A stretch of 64,000 nt of DNA from Microtetraspora niveoalba (GCF_001570405.1 NZ_BBYM01000018.1:62001-126000), one strand, 5' to 3'; shown: positions 21,108 through 31,686, numbered from the stretch's first letter. Numbers and translations are program-made. The notes: generated from the letters alone by a model not told the origin.

Positions 21108-21368
21108 TCAGCCGCCGCCGGTCTCCTCGGCACGGGAGGACACGTAGGCCCCCTCACCGGGGAGGATGTAGACGAGGCCCTCGTCACTGAGCTCCTGGAT
21201 CGCCCGGCGCACGTCCTCGGGCGGCACGCCGTACCGTTGCCGCAGGTCCGCCTCGGTGGGGAGCGGGCGGTCCGGTTCGATCCGGCCGCTCAGGATCTCG
21301 TCGCGAAGGATGCCCGCGAGCTGCCGGTACACGGGCTCGGGGCCCTCGTGCTGGATCCTGGTGGCCAC
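21108..21368 (-). CDS. Short GntR-type winged-helix protein
   Basis: Only the GntR DNA-binding domain is present: PVYRQLAGILRDEILSGRI, LPTEADLRQRYGVPPEDVRR and GLVYILPGEGAYV. There is no effector domain, and the length of about 86 residues fits the small stand-alone GntR proteins common in actinomycetes. The start is uncertain: the GTG at 21368 gives the conserved core, while a TTG at 21416 would add 16 unconserved residues. It is likely a dimeric repressor; its targets are unknown. Confidence 0.75.
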   Translation of the reverse strand: MATRIQHEGPEPVYRQLAGILRDEILSGRIEPDRPLPTEADLRQRYGVPPEDVRRAIQELSDEGLVYILPGEGAYVSSRAEETGGG

Positions 21369-21463
21369 GACCGGTAAATGTCCGCATTCGCCAGACTTCC
21401 ACCTGCATAGCCGCAAATATCCGGCAATAAGCTCTTTTCAGCGTCCCGGCGCTCCCGCGTGCC

Positions 21464-22444
21464 TCACCGGCCGCGGAGGGTGGCCGAGGGGGCCTGGCCG
21501 TACCGGGCCCGGTAGGCCGCGGCGAAGCGGCCCTGGTGGAGGAAACCCCATCGGGCGGCCACGGTGGTGACGGTGCACCGGGCCGGGTCGCCCGCCACGA
21601 GCTCGTCGTGGACCCGCGCCAGACGGACGTCCCTGAGGTGGGCCATCGGGCTCAGGCCGAGGTGCCGGCGAAACCCTTCCTGGAGAGAGCGGCTGCTGAC
21701 CGCGACCGCCCGCGCGACGTCGTCCGTGCTGAGCGGCCGGCCGGCGTGCTCGTGCATGAACTCCATGGCCCGCCGCACCACTTTGGGCAGCGCCGGGGGC
21801 GCCGGGGCCGCGAACCGGGCCGAATAGTTGGACGGCTGCATCGTGAGCAGCGAGGCGAGCAGCGCGTTCTCCAGGTGCGCGACGGCCAGCGGCTGGCCCG
21901 TCAGCCCGTCGCCGTGCTCGGCCTCGCCGACGAGCAGGTCCGCCATCGCGCACCAGGCCCGCGCGGGGCCCGTCGTCATGTCCAGGCCGGGGTCGAAGAC
22001 GAGCGGCCGGTCGAGCGGCGCGCCGAGCATCTGCTCCAGCGCCCGTTCCACCGCGGACCGGTCGAACTTCACGATCAGTTGGGGGCACCCGGCCGCCCAG
22101 CGCATGTCCAGGTACTCCGTCGGCGAGGGCAGCGAGGCCAGCCGGGGCGTGGACACGATCTCCCGGGTCCCGCACCTGATCAGGCTGCTCCCGGCCAGAG
22201 GGATCTGCACGAGGTAGAAGGACTCCAGCTCTCCCGGCTCGATGTGGACGTCGGCCGCGTAGTCCAGGTAGCTCACCCGTACGGACCCGAACCCGGCCGA
22301 GTTGAACCGGGCGAGCAGCGGCGCGGGGCCGCCGGACAGGTCCAGCCGATGCGGGCAGAACACCCGCCCCACCAGCTCGCGGACCTCGTCGAGATCGTCA
22401 CTGGCGAAGACGGCGTGGTTTCCGAGCAGGACCCTTCCGGCCAT
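21464..22444 (-). CDS. AraC-family transcriptional activator
   Basis: A 326-residue activator. The N-terminal sensor (about 1-180) resembles the AraC-binding-like domain of FeaR/AlkS-type regulators of aromatic degradation. The C-terminal double helix-turn-helix includes STDDVARAVAVSSRSLQEGF, RRHLGLSPMAHLRDVRLARV and VAARWGFLHQGRFAAAYRAR. GGGAG precedes the ATG at 22444. It is divergent from the styrene-monooxygenase-type genes (217 nt between starts) and is the likely activator of them, with an aromatic inducer. Confidence 0.88.
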   Translation of the reverse strand: MAGRVLLGNHAVFASDDLDEVRELVGRVFCPHRLDLSGGPAPLLARFNSAGFGSVRVSYLDYAADVHIEPGELESFYLVQIPLAGSSLIRCGTREIVSTPRLASLPSPTEYLDMRWAAGCPQLIVKFDRSAVERALEQMLGAPLDRPLVFDPGLDMTTGPARAWCAMADLLVGEAEHGDGLTGQPLAVAHLENALLASLLTMQPSNYSARFAAPAPPALPKVVRRAMEFMHEHAGRPLSTDDVARAVAVSSRSLQEGFRRHLGLSPMAHLRDVRLARVHDELVAGDPARCTVTTVAARWGFLHQGRFAAAYRARYGQAPSATLRGR

Positions 22445-22661
22445 CGGCGCTCCCGGCCTCACGTCGCGTTGACGTGGTCATGCTGACCGACCGGGGGCCG
22501 CCCGTCCAGGGACAATCCCGTACTCGCGCGGCCGATGTCCGCGCCCAGGGGACAGGATCCGCGCTCAGCGGATGGTCAGCGCACGGTCACCGACCGTACT
22601 TTCTCAGCAGCCCCGTATTTATGGACCCGCCGGGGTCATCGAACGAGAAAGGAGAAGTCCC

Positions 22662-23885
22662 ATGCGCGACATCATGATCGTCGGGGCCGGGCAGTCCGGC
22701 CTGCACCTCGCGCTCGGCCTGCTGCGGCACGGCTACGACGTCACGGTGGTCTCCAACCGCACACCGGAGGACATCGCCGGCGGCCGGGTGATGTCGAGCC
22801 AGGCCATGTTCGGCACGGCCCTCACCCACGAGCGCGCCCTCGGCCTCGACTTCTGGGGCGACGCCTGCCCGCCCATCGAGGGGATCGGGTTCACGGTTCC
22901 CGCGCCGGACGGCGGCCGGGCGATCGACTGGGCGTCACGGCTGCGCGCCCCGGCCCGCTCGGTGGACCAGCGGATCAAGATGCCCGCGTGGCTGGCCGAG
23001 GTCGAGCGGCTGGGCGGCAAGCTCGTCTTCCACGAGGCGACGCCCGCCGACCTGGAGACCTACGCCGCGCGGTACGACCTGGTCCTGGTCGCGGCGGGCA
23101 AGGGGGCCGTCGCCTCGCTGTTCCGGCGGGACCCGAGACGCTCGCCGTACGACACCCCGCAGCGGGCGCTCGCCCTCACGTACGTCAACGGGCTCGCGCC
23201 CCGGCCCGAGTACCCCGCCGTGTGCTTCAACCTCGTGCCCGGTGTGGGCGAGTACTTCGTGTTCCCCGCGCTGACCGTCACCGGGCCGTGCGAGATCATG
23301 GTCTTCGAGGGTGTGCCGGGCGGCCCGATGGACTGCTGGGCCGACGTGCGGACTCCCGAGGAGCACCTGGCGAGGAGCCGGTGGATCCTGGAGACCTTCC
23401 TGCCGTGGGAGGCCGAGCGCTGCGCCGCGGTCGAGCTCACCGACGAGCTGGGCGTCCTGACCGGCAGGTTCAGCCCGACCGTGCGCAGGCCGGTGGCCAC
23501 GCTGCCGTCGGGCGCCTCGGTCCTCGGGGTGGCCGACGTGGTCGTGCTCAACGACCCGATCACGGGACAGGGGTCGAACAACGCCGCCAAATGCGCCGCC
23601 TCCTATCTGGAGTCGATCCTCGACCGGGGAGCGCGGCCGTACGACGCGGAGTGGATGGAGCGGACCTTCGAGCGCTACTGGGCGGACGCCTCGCATGCCA
23701 CGGCGTGGACGAACGCCCTGCTCGCGCCTCCGCCGCCGCACGTGCTCGATCTGCTGGGCGCGGCGGGCGAGCTGCCGGAGGTGGCCTCCCGCTTCGTCAA
23801 CGGGTTCGACGACCCGCGGGACTTCGCCGCCTGGTTCATGGACCCCGACCGGGCCGGGGCCTACCTGGCGAGCCTCGGCCGGTGA
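22662..23885 (+). CDS. styA: Styrene/indole monooxygenase, FAD-dependent oxygenase component (StyA-like)
   Basis: A 407-residue single-domain group E flavoprotein monooxygenase. The FAD motif GAGQSGLHLALGLL is at residue 8; YDLVLVAAGKGA and the second FAD-binding segment LNDPITGQGSNNAAKCA follow. Such enzymes epoxidise styrene or oxidise indole using FADH2 from a separate reductase, which is encoded 10 nt downstream. AAAGGAGAAG precedes the ATG. The downstream isomerase and aldehyde dehydrogenase genes of classic styrene operons are absent, so it may act in indole or other alkene oxidation. Confidence 0.85.
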   Translation: MRDIMIVGAGQSGLHLALGLLRHGYDVTVVSNRTPEDIAGGRVMSSQAMFGTALTHERALGLDFWGDACPPIEGIGFTVPAPDGGRAIDWASRLRAPARSVDQRIKMPAWLAEVERLGGKLVFHEATPADLETYAARYDLVLVAAGKGAVASLFRRDPRRSPYDTPQRALALTYVNGLAPRPEYPAVCFNLVPGVGEYFVFPALTVTGPCEIMVFEGVPGGPMDCWADVRTPEEHLARSRWILETFLPWEAERCAAVELTDELGVLTGRFSPTVRRPVATLPSGASVLGVADVVVLNDPITGQGSNNAAKCAASYLESILDRGARPYDAEWMERTFERYWADASHATAWTNALLAPPPPHVLDLLGAAGELPEVASRFVNGFDDPRDFAAWFMDPDRAGAYLASLGR

Positions 23886-23894
23886 GGGCGGGCC

Positions 23895-24365
23895 ATGAGG
23901 TCGCTGCGTGACGCCCTCGGGCAGTTCGCGACCGGGGTGGCGGTGGTCACCACGGCCACCTGGGACGGGGAACGGGCCGGGGTCACGGTCAACTCCTTCA
24001 CCTCGGTCTCGCTCGACCCGCCGCTGGTGTTGTGGTGCCTGTCCCTCCGGGCGCCCAGCGAGCCGGTCTTCCGCCGGGCGGGCCGGTTCGCGGTCAACGT
24101 CCTGGCGGCCGACCAGGACGGGCTGTCCCGGCGGTTCGCGACGCCCGGTCCGGACAAGTTCGCCGGGGTGGAGACCTGTCTCTCCGCCTGCGGCCTTCCC
24201 GTACTGGCCGGGACGGTGGCCTTCTTCCTGTGCCGTACGCTGACCGCGCACGACGGCGGCGACCACCGCATCTTCGTCGGCGAGGTCGAGCGGTTCGAGC
24301 GGCGGGGCGGCGAACCGCTCGTCTTCCACTCCGGGAGGTATCGGGCGCTGTCGGCCTGCGCCTGA
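23895..24365 (+). CDS. styB: Flavin reductase component (StyB-like)
   Basis: A 156-residue NADH:flavin oxidoreductase of the HpaC/StyB group. LGQFATGVAVVTT, GVTVNSFTSVSLDPPLVLWC and the later GDHRIFVGEVERFE with the terminal His-containing LVFHSGRYR are all characteristic. It would supply reduced FAD to the adjacent StyA-like oxygenase. The two genes are 9 nt apart and form one operon. Confidence 0.88.
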   Translation: MRSLRDALGQFATGVAVVTTATWDGERAGVTVNSFTSVSLDPPLVLWCLSLRAPSEPVFRRAGRFAVNVLAADQDGLSRRFATPGPDKFAGVETCLSACGLPVLAGTVAFFLCRTLTAHDGGDHRIFVGEVERFERRGGEPLVFHSGRYRALSACA

Positions 24366-24440
24366 CGTCGAGACGCCCCAGAGACGAGGCGTCGGGGGCA
24401 TCCCGCACACCCGGCCGGGACAGCCGCCCGGGCATCGCGA

Positions 24441-24657
24441 GAAGCCGAAGACCCGGAGCAGACGGCGCGGGCGATCGACGCCGGCGGCCGGCTGCACATG
24501 GGGGACATCGGGACCATGGACGAGGCCGGCAACGTCCGCGTGACCGACCGGCTCAAGGACATGTTCATCGTGGGCGGGTTCAACGCCTATCCGGCGGAGA
24601 TCGAGAACATGCGCGACCGGCAACGTGCTCAAGACCGCCCTGCGGCGGCTCGCCTGA
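24441..24657 (+). pseudogene. Remnant of an acyl-CoA synthetase (FadD3-like)
   Basis: The frame without a start codon reads [20 protein letters not shown] and then [20 protein letters not shown], a near-perfect piece of the adenylate-forming A8 region. It then breaks off after EIEN. In another frame [12 protein letters not shown] followed by TGA matches the enzyme's usual last residues. The gene thus lost its 5' part and roughly 70-80 codons of the C-terminal lid. It may once have belonged to the styAB operon. Codon use is like the neighbours. Confidence 0.75.
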
Positions 24658-24717
24658 CCCGCCTCCCCGGCCGGGTGTCCCCCGTCCGGGACCGCGTAAG
24701 CGCGTCGCGGCGGGCGG

Positions 24718-25470
24718 TCACACGCGCGGGGTGAACTGGGACAGGTCGTAGATGCCGAGGGCCTTCTCGATGTCGGCGACCTGGTCCACCACTCCCTCGA
24801 ACCCGCGCGCGCCGAACCGGCGGTGCTCCTCGTCCTCGAAGATCTCCCCCAGCTCGGTGAACCGCGCGGGCGGCACCACGTCGCGAAAGGCGGGGAAGAC
24901 GACCGTGTCCTCGCGCGCCTCGTGCGGCTCGTACATGCGGATGAACGCGCTCATGTCGGCGACGAGGTCGCGGCGGCCGCGCGTCCCGGGGCTCGCGGCC
25001 GCCGGCGACCCGCCGGTGGCCTTCAGGATGCGGGCGGTGAGCACCCGTCCGCGCTTGTGCTGCAGGTCCAGGACGGAGACGGTGTCGGTGAGCTTCCCCG
25101 CCCTGGTCAGCGCGGGGAAGACGTACTTCTCCTCCAGCTCCTCGTGGTACTGCTCGATGAAGGTGCGGATGATCCGCGCGCCCGCGTTCAGCTCCCGCGC
25201 CGGGACGGGCTCGCCGCGGTCGATGCGCCGGATGCCCTCGCGGTAGACGAGCAGGATGCGCTTGAGCACGCCGTGCTCACGCATCAGGTCCTCCGGCGGG
25301 GTGACCGGCACCTGCGCCTCGGACGCCGGAGGCTTGGCCGAGCCGGACGGCGCGGGGTCCGGCGGCGCATCGTGGGTCTCCACCAGTCGCAGCGTCGTCG
25401 GCCCGCAGGCCGTCAGCGCCAGCCCGCCGGCCAGGGCCGCCGGGACGCGCAGCAGTTCGCGCCGTCCCAT
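24718..25470 (-). CDS. Hemerythrin-domain lipoprotein
   Basis: A 250-residue protein. The N-terminus [21 protein letters not shown] is a twin-arginine signal with a lipobox (LTAC), so it is predicted to be anchored outside the membrane. A Pro-rich linker leads to a hemerythrin HHE domain with [30 protein letters not shown] and [16 protein letters not shown], which together supply the His and Glu ligands of a di-iron site. Extracytoplasmic hemerythrins may sense or scavenge O2, NO or oxidants. A GTG 48 nt upstream is an alternative start. It stands alone. Confidence 0.85.
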   Translation of the reverse strand: MGRRELLRVPAALAGGLALTACGPTTLRLVETHDAPPDPAPSGSAKPPASEAQVPVTPPEDLMREHGVLKRILLVYREGIRRIDRGEPVPARELNAGARIIRTFIEQYHEELEEKYVFPALTRAGKLTDTVSVLDLQHKRGRVLTARILKATGGSPAAASPGTRGRRDLVADMSAFIRMYEPHEAREDTVVFPAFRDVVPPARFTELGEIFEDEEHRRFGARGFEGVVDQVADIEKALGIYDLSQFTPRV

Positions 25471-25751
25471 TCCCGCAGTTCCCGGCGTACGGGATTCCCC
25501 CGGATCGTCCGCTCTCACCCTGCCATCGCCTCCCCGATCGCCCGGCGCACCCGGCAGGGAGGTCCTTCCCCGGCCACCTGATCGGGTCGCCGGTCGCGGG
25601 GTAATCGTTCGACCACCGCTTCATCCACTTTGTCCGAGTCGTCCCGGCAGGCGTGCCCGGCCGCGCGGGGACGCTCCCGCGTCCCCGCGCGCTCCGCTCG
25701 CCGCCCCACCGGGCTCGTCGAGAACGACGCGCGGCCTCGCCGTACGGCGGC

Positions 25752-26693
25752 TCAGACGGTGATCTCGCCGATCGTCCGGACCGGGTTGGCGAGCTCGCCG
25801 ATCCCCTCGATCTCGATCCGCACCTCGTCTCCGGAGAGCAGGGTGAAGTCGCCGTCCGGCACGAGGCAGGTGCCGGTGGCCAGGATCACGCCGTGCGGAT
25901 ACCGGTCGGCGCGGAAGAGGTGCTCCACCAGGTCGTCGATCCGCCGGTGCAGCTCGCCGGTGGAGGCGGCGCCCTCCCAGAGGGGGGCACCGGATGACCC
26001 GGCCGGACCGCGGAAGACGCGCATCCGGATGCCGAGGCCGTAAGGGTCGGGCACCTCCCAGGCCGGGCGGATGCCGGGACCGAGGGCCGTCGCGCCGAGG
26101 TACATCTTGGCCTGCGGAAGGTAGAGCGGGTTCTCCCCCTCGATCGACCGTGAGCTGACGTCGTCGCAGATCGTGTAACCGGCGATCTCTCCGCTCGCGC
26201 AGACGACCACCGCCAGCTCGGGCTCGGGGACGTTCCAGTCCGAGTCGGGCCGTACGGCGATCGCCTGGCCGTGGCCGCGCGCCCGCCAGCCCAGGGACTT
26301 GAAGAACAACTCGGGCCTGCGGGCGTCGTAGACCCGCTCGTAGATGTCGGGGTCGCGGCTCTCCTCGGTCCTGGCCTCGCGCGACCGCCGGTAGGTGACC
26401 CCGGCCGCCCAGATCTCGGTCCCGTGGTCGGCGGGCGCGGCGAGGACAGTGCTCGGCCCCGGGGCGGCGGCGCCCGCCGCGCCGTCCGCCACCCCCGCCG
26501 TCGTGCCGGACGACCGCCCGGAGGCCGGGCCCAGGGCACGGCGGAAGTGGGCGAGGTCGCCCGACAGCGCGCCGGCGAGGGTGAAGTCCCGGGGCAGGGA
26601 CCGGTCGCCGCCCTCGTCGCGCAGCGCCCAGCGGCCGGACGCGGAGCCGTCGGGAGCGGGGGCTCCGCCGGGGAGAGCCTGGACAAGGAGCAT
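25752..26693 (-). CDS. FAH-family hydrolase (2,4-diketo-3-deoxy acid type)
   Basis: A 313-residue fumarylacetoacetate-hydrolase-fold enzyme with [16 protein letters not shown], the metal-binding [29 protein letters not shown] and a C-terminal [20 protein letters not shown]. Members of this subgroup, often beside enolase-superfamily dehydratases, cleave 2,4-diketo-3-deoxy sugar acids to pyruvate and a hydroxy acid. It is the last gene of the minus-strand sugar-acid operon, about 200 nt after the secreted hydrolase. GAAGGCAGG lies upstream of the ATG. Confidence 0.82.
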   Translation of the reverse strand: MLLVQALPGGAPAPDGSASGRWALRDEGGDRSLPRDFTLAGALSGDLAHFRRALGPASGRSSGTTAGVADGAAGAAAPGPSTVLAAPADHGTEIWAAGVTYRRSREARTEESRDPDIYERVYDARRPELFFKSLGWRARGHGQAIAVRPDSDWNVPEPELAVVVCASGEIAGYTICDDVSSRSIEGENPLYLPQAKMYLGATALGPGIRPAWEVPDPYGLGIRMRVFRGPAGSSGAPLWEGAASTGELHRRIDDLVEHLFRADRYPHGVILATGTCLVPDGDFTLLSGDEVRIEIEGIGELANPVRTIGEITV

Positions 26694-26896
26694 GCTGGCC
26701 TGCCTTCGCCGTCTGTCGCCGCGGTGCGGGGATGGATGTGTCGCGGATGCCGGTGCCGGATCGATGGGATGAGGGGGCGCTTCCGGATCGTGTGAGGGAG
26801 GTGGCGGGCGGGGCCGCGGCGCCCATTCCGCGGCCCCCGCCCGCCTGCTGCCGGGGCGGCGCGCCATCGCCGGATGATCCGCCCCGGCAGGCCTGG

Positions 26897-29401
26897 TCAG
26901 CGCGTGAACCGCGCCGTCACGGTGACGTGCCCGCGCAGGCCGGTGAGGTCGATCGTGTCACCGGTCACCGGGAGCGTCCGGCCGCCCGCCTCGGCCCCGG
27001 CCAGCGTGTGCCCGGCGGGCACACGCAGCCGCAGCGTCGCCGACGCGTCTCCGAGACGGGAGGGCAGCCGCACCTCGGCCTTGACGACGCCGCTCGCCAG
27101 CCGCGAGGTCAGCGTGTACGCGAGCGGGCCGTACACGGTGGGCAGGTCGGCGACGGCGACGCTCTTGCCGTCGGCGAGCCACCCGCGCGGTGTGGCGGAG
27201 GCGAGCCGCAGGCCGGTCGGCTTCCCGTGCTCGTCGCCCACCTCGTGGACGAGGATCTCCCGCAGGCTCTTGAGGTACCCGGCGTTGTTGGCGCTCAGCG
27301 GCGAGAGCCAGGTGCCGCGGTAGAACTTGCCGGGGCACGGGTCGATGTTGGCGCCCTCTCCCACGCTGAACGTGTCTCGGGAGAACCCGTGGGCGAGCTG
27401 GCCGTAGAACGAGAGCACCTGCCGGTCGGGCTGGTCGGTCGCCGCGAGGAACCGGTTGTACTGGTAGCCGTACACCTGGTCGACGCCGGTCCCCTCGTAC
27501 CCGGCGAGCCCGTCGGGCCTGCAGTCGCCGATGGCCTGGCCGGTGTAGTTGAACCGGATCATCCCGAGGAACGTGCCGCCGTGGGTGTGGACGTACTTCA
27601 GCAGCTTGGCGTTCTCGTCGTCGGTGAAGAACCCGGAGGCGAAGCCGTAGTACGCGAGCAGGTTCCAATAGCTGGAGTCCCGGGTCTGCGTGATCGTCTC
27701 GTACGGCTGGTCGCCGGAGAACAGCTCGCGCGGCACGAACAGCGACCCGTCGGGCAGCTCCGTCTTGGACGCGTCGACCGCCGCCCGCAGCTTGCCGGTG
27801 AAGGCCTCGTACGGCCCGGCGTAGGCGTCCACGAGGTCCTGGCGGCCGATGGCGCGGAAGACCTCGACCATGTCGCGCCAGCCCCACCAGGAGACGAGCT
27901 GGGCGTGGGTCCAGTAGCCGGCGTTCCAGTTGTCCTCGCAGCAGCGCTGCTTCTCCAGGATGCCGTTGGGGTCGGCGGCGGCCTGCCCGACGTAGTCGTC
28001 GAGGTAGCCGCGCAGCTTGCCGAGGTTGTGCCGGACGAACTCCGCGTCGCCGGTCAGCCGGTAGTAGCGGGCGGCGGCGAGGAGCTTGGCGCCCTGCTCC
28101 CAGTTCCGGTACATCACCGGGTAGGCGGGGCCGCCCTCCTTGGTCAGGTCGAGCAGCGTCTGCAGGTCGCGGCGGTAGTCCTCGGTGAAGCCGAACTCGC
28201 CGAGCGCGGAGACGGTGTCGACCATCTCCGGCACGTACTGCTGCTCGTAGAAGTTGCCGATGCTGTAGCGCCAGCCCATCGTGAGGTTCTGGACGAGCAG
28301 GTTGCGCAGGGCGTCGGTGGCGTACCGCTCGGGGATGGAGACGGTCGCGCCGCCCGACAGCTTCTTCTTCCAGTAGCGCGCCACCTCGTCGCGGGCGCCG
28401 CTGTACCGGCCGGGGGCGAGGACGGAGGCGCCGTTGCCGCGCACCTCCGCCGGGTTGTTGATCACGGCGAGGGTGACGGTGCGCGGGCCCTCGGCCAGGT
28501 CGAGGTCGTAGGTGAGGTCGGCGCCGGAGAGCGTGGGCCGCCCGTCGGCGAGGAGGTAGACGCGGCCGTCGGCGGCGACCTTGCGCCCGTCCAGGGACAG
28601 GGCGGGGTTCTTCGGATCCCTGATGTGGACGCGGAGTCTGGCCGAGCGGGCGTTCCCCGCGCCGGTCGCGGTGATCTTGACCAGGCTGACCAGCGACGCG
28701 GTCTCGGGCACGCGCGCCGCGAACGACTCCTGCGTGTACCTCACGCCGGCGGCGTCGCGGTAGTCCGTGCGCAGGACCGGGAGGTAGCCGTCGAGCAACC
28801 GCTGCCCGGAGAGCCGTCCGAGGTCACCGCCGTAGCGCTCGCTCCCGTCGGGGCCGACGAAGAACCGCGCCTGCCAGAAGTTCCCGCAGCGGGCGTTGAA
28901 CGCCTCGGAGTAGTCCTTGGTCCACGGCGCGGCGTCGCAGGGGGTGTGCCAGTCGGCGGTGATCCCGCTGCCGTCGGCCGCGTGCAGGGCGTAGTGGTTG
29001 TCACTCGGCTCCGGCGGCGACTGGGTGTCCGCCGTGTCCCCCTTGGGCAGGGTGAGCGGCAGGTAGTGGTAGCCGGTGTCGGAGATGCCGTTGGCCCCGG
29101 TGTCCGGCTCGCCGGTCGCGACGCCGCCGGTGGCGATCGGCACCAGGTAGTCCTTGATGTTCTCGAAGGTGGGGCCCTCGGGCGTGGAGATGAGGTGCTC
29201 GCCCCACAGGTCGGTGCCCGAGCGCAGGGCCTCGCGCACTCCGTCGATGTACGGCTGGCTCAGGGTGGGCCAGGTCTGTTCGCCTCCGAGCGGCGGGGGC
29301 GGGCTCGCCGCCCGGTCCGCCCGCGCGGGCACGGTGAACGCGCCCGCGCCGACCACGGTCGCGATCAGCCCTGCCACGAGGATTCGTCGGCCTTGCTGCA
29401 T
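26897..29401 (-). CDS. Secreted six-hairpin ((alpha/alpha)6) glycoside hydrolase-like protein
   Basis: An 834-residue exported protein. The signal peptide is [20 protein letters not shown] followed by ARA. An N-terminal beta region (about 30-340) precedes a helical barrel with repeated aromatic helices ([55 protein letters not shown]). A C-terminal beta domain (about 740-834) ends VTVTARFTR. The fold recalls GH78/GH95-like deoxyhexosidases and trehalase-like families, but I cannot assign one. Its start overlaps the preceding gene by 37 nt. It probably releases the sugar that the ABC importer in the same operon takes up. Confidence 0.75.
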   Translation of the reverse strand: MQQGRRILVAGLIATVVGAGAFTVPARADRAASPPPPLGGEQTWPTLSQPYIDGVREALRSGTDLWGEHLISTPEGPTFENIKDYLVPIATGGVATGEPDTGANGISDTGYHYLPLTLPKGDTADTQSPPEPSDNHYALHAADGSGITADWHTPCDAAPWTKDYSEAFNARCGNFWQARFFVGPDGSERYGGDLGRLSGQRLLDGYLPVLRTDYRDAAGVRYTQESFAARVPETASLVSLVKITATGAGNARSARLRVHIRDPKNPALSLDGRKVAADGRVYLLADGRPTLSGADLTYDLDLAEGPRTVTLAVINNPAEVRGNGASVLAPGRYSGARDEVARYWKKKLSGGATVSIPERYATDALRNLLVQNLTMGWRYSIGNFYEQQYVPEMVDTVSALGEFGFTEDYRRDLQTLLDLTKEGGPAYPVMYRNWEQGAKLLAAARYYRLTGDAEFVRHNLGKLRGYLDDYVGQAAADPNGILEKQRCCEDNWNAGYWTHAQLVSWWGWRDMVEVFRAIGRQDLVDAYAGPYEAFTGKLRAAVDASKTELPDGSLFVPRELFSGDQPYETITQTRDSSYWNLLAYYGFASGFFTDDENAKLLKYVHTHGGTFLGMIRFNYTGQAIGDCRPDGLAGYEGTGVDQVYGYQYNRFLAATDQPDRQVLSFYGQLAHGFSRDTFSVGEGANIDPCPGKFYRGTWLSPLSANNAGYLKSLREILVHEVGDEHGKPTGLRLASATPRGWLADGKSVAVADLPTVYGPLAYTLTSRLASGVVKAEVRLPSRLGDASATLRLRVPAGHTLAGAEAGGRTLPVTGDTIDLTGLRGHVTVTARFTR

Positions 29402-30792
29402 CCAGGTTCCTCCTCGGCGTGCTGCTTTCGGCAAGAGGCGATGGCGCGTGCTTCTCGGACGCGGTCCAGAGCCGAGAGGGGGCTCAGGCCGTAGTGGTAG
29501 AAATCCACGCGGTCGACGTGGAGTTCGCGGGCGACGCCGAGCTTGTGGGCGAGGTTCTCGGCGGAGTCGCAGTCGGGGCTCATGGGGCGCAGCGCGATCC
29601 CGAGCCGGGCTGCTGGCCCCGCCTCGGCGCGGTAGGCGGCGATCTCGTCCCGCACCCGCGCCGGGTCGCGCGCGTACGGGGTGAGGGTGATGGGGCAGGT
29701 GGCGGCGACGGCGGCCGGGTCGACGCCCAGCTCGCCCGTCGTGGCCACGCCGGGCGGGCCCGTGGGGCGGCCGTCCGCCCACCCGAGCATCCCGGCGGAC
29801 AGGTCGAGCAGCCGGAACCCGGCGCCGGCGGCCGCGGCGGTCGTGGCGAGGCGGGCGACGAGGGTGGTCACCCGCTCGCGGCGCGCGTCGAGGTAGCGCC
29901 GCAGCCCGGCCCGCCGTACGGCGTCGGCCGTCGCGGCGGGGGGCGGGCCTCCGGTCAGGCACGCCTCGACGTGCGCCTTCGCCGCGGCCGTCAGGCCGGG
30001 CACGTCGGCGCCGCGTCCGGAGGCCGCGTCGCGGCAGTGCGCGCAGAAGCACAGCCCGAGCAGCAGGGCCGCGGTCGGGTCCAGCGGCACGGAACGGCGC
30101 TCGTGGCCGTACCCGTGGTCGAACGGCAGCCAGTGCGGCGCCTCCGCGAGCACGGTGCCGACCGGGTAGCGGCAGACGTCCTCGGTCAGCGCCACCGCGT
30201 ACGCGCGGACGTCGGGGTCGGACGCGCACAGGACGTGCGGGTAGACGTCCCCGAACAGGTTGCGCACCGCTCCCGGCCGCGCCGAGTCCTCGCGGTCGTC
30301 GTGCAGGTAGACGATCCAGGCGTCCACGGCGGCGCCGTACGCGCCGGCCCGCCCGCACAGCTCGCCGAGCAGGTCGCGGCCCATGGCGAACGCGCTGCGG
30401 ACCGGGCGCAGCGCGGCGGGGTACCGGTCCCACTCGGGCGCGAAGCACACGCCCGCTCCTCCGGTCGCCACCCTGCGCAGGGGGTTGTGCGGGAGCAGGT
30501 CGCGGGCGGCGTGGTAGGCGACGGCGGGCGCGATCCGCTCGACGCCCGCGCGCTCGCGCACGTTCCGCAGCACCGCGTCGACGCCTTCCCCGGCGAGGTC
30601 GAGCGGGCCGCAGAAGATCGAGGTCTCCGGCCCCCGGCCCGGCACGGGAGAGGCGGACGCGGATGAGCCGGACGTGGACGGAGGCGGAGCGGGCGGGCCG
30701 GGCGGCGGCGGAGCGGACCCCGGGCCGGGCGCCGGAGCGGGCGGGCCGGGCAGTGGGCCGGGCGGCGGCGCGGGCGCAGGCGGGCTGGGCAT
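29365..30792 (-). CDS. Unrecognised TIM-barrel-like protein, 475 aa
   Basis: The first 55 residues are almost pure Pro/Ala/Gly/Ser. The following domain contains SIFCGPLDLAGEGVDAVLRN, WIVYLHDDRED, FGDVYPHVLCASDPDVRAYA, EAPHWLPFDHGYGHER and a FCAHC pair, and ends VDFYHYGLSPLSALDRVREA. The order of strands and acidic or aromatic residues suggests a beta/alpha barrel, possibly sugar-acting, but I know no family name. GGGGAG precedes the ATG. It is the operon member between the SDR and the secreted hydrolase and overlaps the latter by 37 nt. Confidence 0.6.
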   Translation of the reverse strand: MPSPPAPAPPPGPLPGPPAPAPGPGSAPPPPGPPAPPPSTSGSSASASPVPGRGPETSIFCGPLDLAGEGVDAVLRNVRERAGVERIAPAVAYHAARDLLPHNPLRRVATGGAGVCFAPEWDRYPAALRPVRSAFAMGRDLLGELCGRAGAYGAAVDAWIVYLHDDREDSARPGAVRNLFGDVYPHVLCASDPDVRAYAVALTEDVCRYPVGTVLAEAPHWLPFDHGYGHERRSVPLDPTAALLLGLCFCAHCRDAASGRGADVPGLTAAAKAHVEACLTGGPPPAATADAVRRAGLRRYLDARRERVTTLVARLATTAAAAGAGFRLLDLSAGMLGWADGRPTGPPGVATTGELGVDPAAVAATCPITLTPYARDPARVRDEIAAYRAEAGPAARLGIALRPMSPDCDSAENLAHKLGVARELHVDRVDFYHYGLSPLSALDRVREARAIASCRKQHAEEEPGCSKADESSWQG

Positions 30793-30804
30793 GGGCGGAC
30801 TCCC

Positions 30805-31686
30805 CTACATGCCCACGGTCAGGCCGCCGTCGACGACCAGCGCGTGGCCGGTGACGTAGGAGGCGTCGTTCCCGGCGAGGAACGCCACCACGGCCGCGAT
30901 CTCGTCGGGCCTGGCGAACCTGCGCAGCGGGATCCGGCCGGTGAAGCGCGCGCGGTCCTCCTCGCCCCAGCCGCCCTCCTCCCAGATCTCGGTCCAGGTC
31001 GATCCGGGGCAGACCGCGTTGACCCGCACGCCGTCCCCGGCGTACTCGACGGCGAGGGTCTGGGTGGCCGAGACCAGCGCCGCCTTCGACGCGTTGTAAT
31101 GCAGCATGTCCGGCTGGCCGCGCAGCGCGTTCACCGAGGCCACATTGACGATGGAGCCGCGCCCGGCGGCGCGCATCGCCCGCCCGGCCTCCCTGCTCAG
31201 GAACACGGCCGCCTCCACGTTGACGCGCAGCACCTCGCGCAGGTCGTCCGGCCGCAGTTCGTCGAGCGCGATGCGCGGCGCGATCGCCGCGTTGTTCACC
31301 AGCACGTCGTACGGCCCGCCGTGCGCGGCGAGCAGCTCCGCGACGGCCGCGTGGTCGGCGACGTCCACGACCCGGCCCTCGATCTCGCCGTACGCCCCGA
31401 TCTCGGCGACGGCCGCGGCGAGCAGGTCTCCCTGGACGTCGCAGGCCGTCACGCGCGCGCCCTCGGCGGCGAGCCGCGCCGCGACGGCCTTCCCGATGCC
31501 GCGCGCCGCGCCGGTCACCAGCGCCGCGCGCCCGGCCAGCCGCTTCGGCCCGCTCCTGCCCCCCGTCTCGTCCGCGCCCCTCTCCTTCGCGGTGCTGTCA
31601 CTCGCGGTGCTGTCACTCGCGGCCCTGTCCATCGCGTCCATGTCCTGCGCGGCCTCCGTCCCGCTCGCTCCGTCCATGCCGTTCAC
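30805..31686 (-). CDS. SDR-family oxidoreductase (sugar/sugar-acid dehydrogenase)
   Basis: A 293-residue classical short-chain dehydrogenase. It has the NAD(P) motif TGAARGIGKAVA, NNAAIAPR, the catalytic Ser in NVASVN and YNASK (Tyr/Lys), and ends with VTGHALVVDGGLTVG. The GTG start overlaps the upstream amidohydrolase stop (GTGA). About 45 N-terminal residues are a low-complexity extension with a 15-nt tandem repeat (SDSTASDSTA). In the pathway it could oxidise the free sugar or the 2-keto-3-deoxy acid. Confidence 0.85.
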   Translation of the reverse strand: MNGMDGASGTEAAQDMDAMDRAASDSTASDSTAKERGADETGGRSGPKRLAGRAALVTGAARGIGKAVAARLAAEGARVTACDVQGDLLAAAVAEIGAYGEIEGRVVDVADHAAVAELLAAHGGPYDVLVNNAAIAPRIALDELRPDDLREVLRVNVEAAVFLSREAGRAMRAAGRGSIVNVASVNALRGQPDMLHYNASKAALVSATQTLAVEYAGDGVRVNAVCPGSTWTEIWEEGGWGEEDRARFTGRIPLRRFARPDEIAAVVAFLAGNDASYVTGHALVVDGGLTVGM

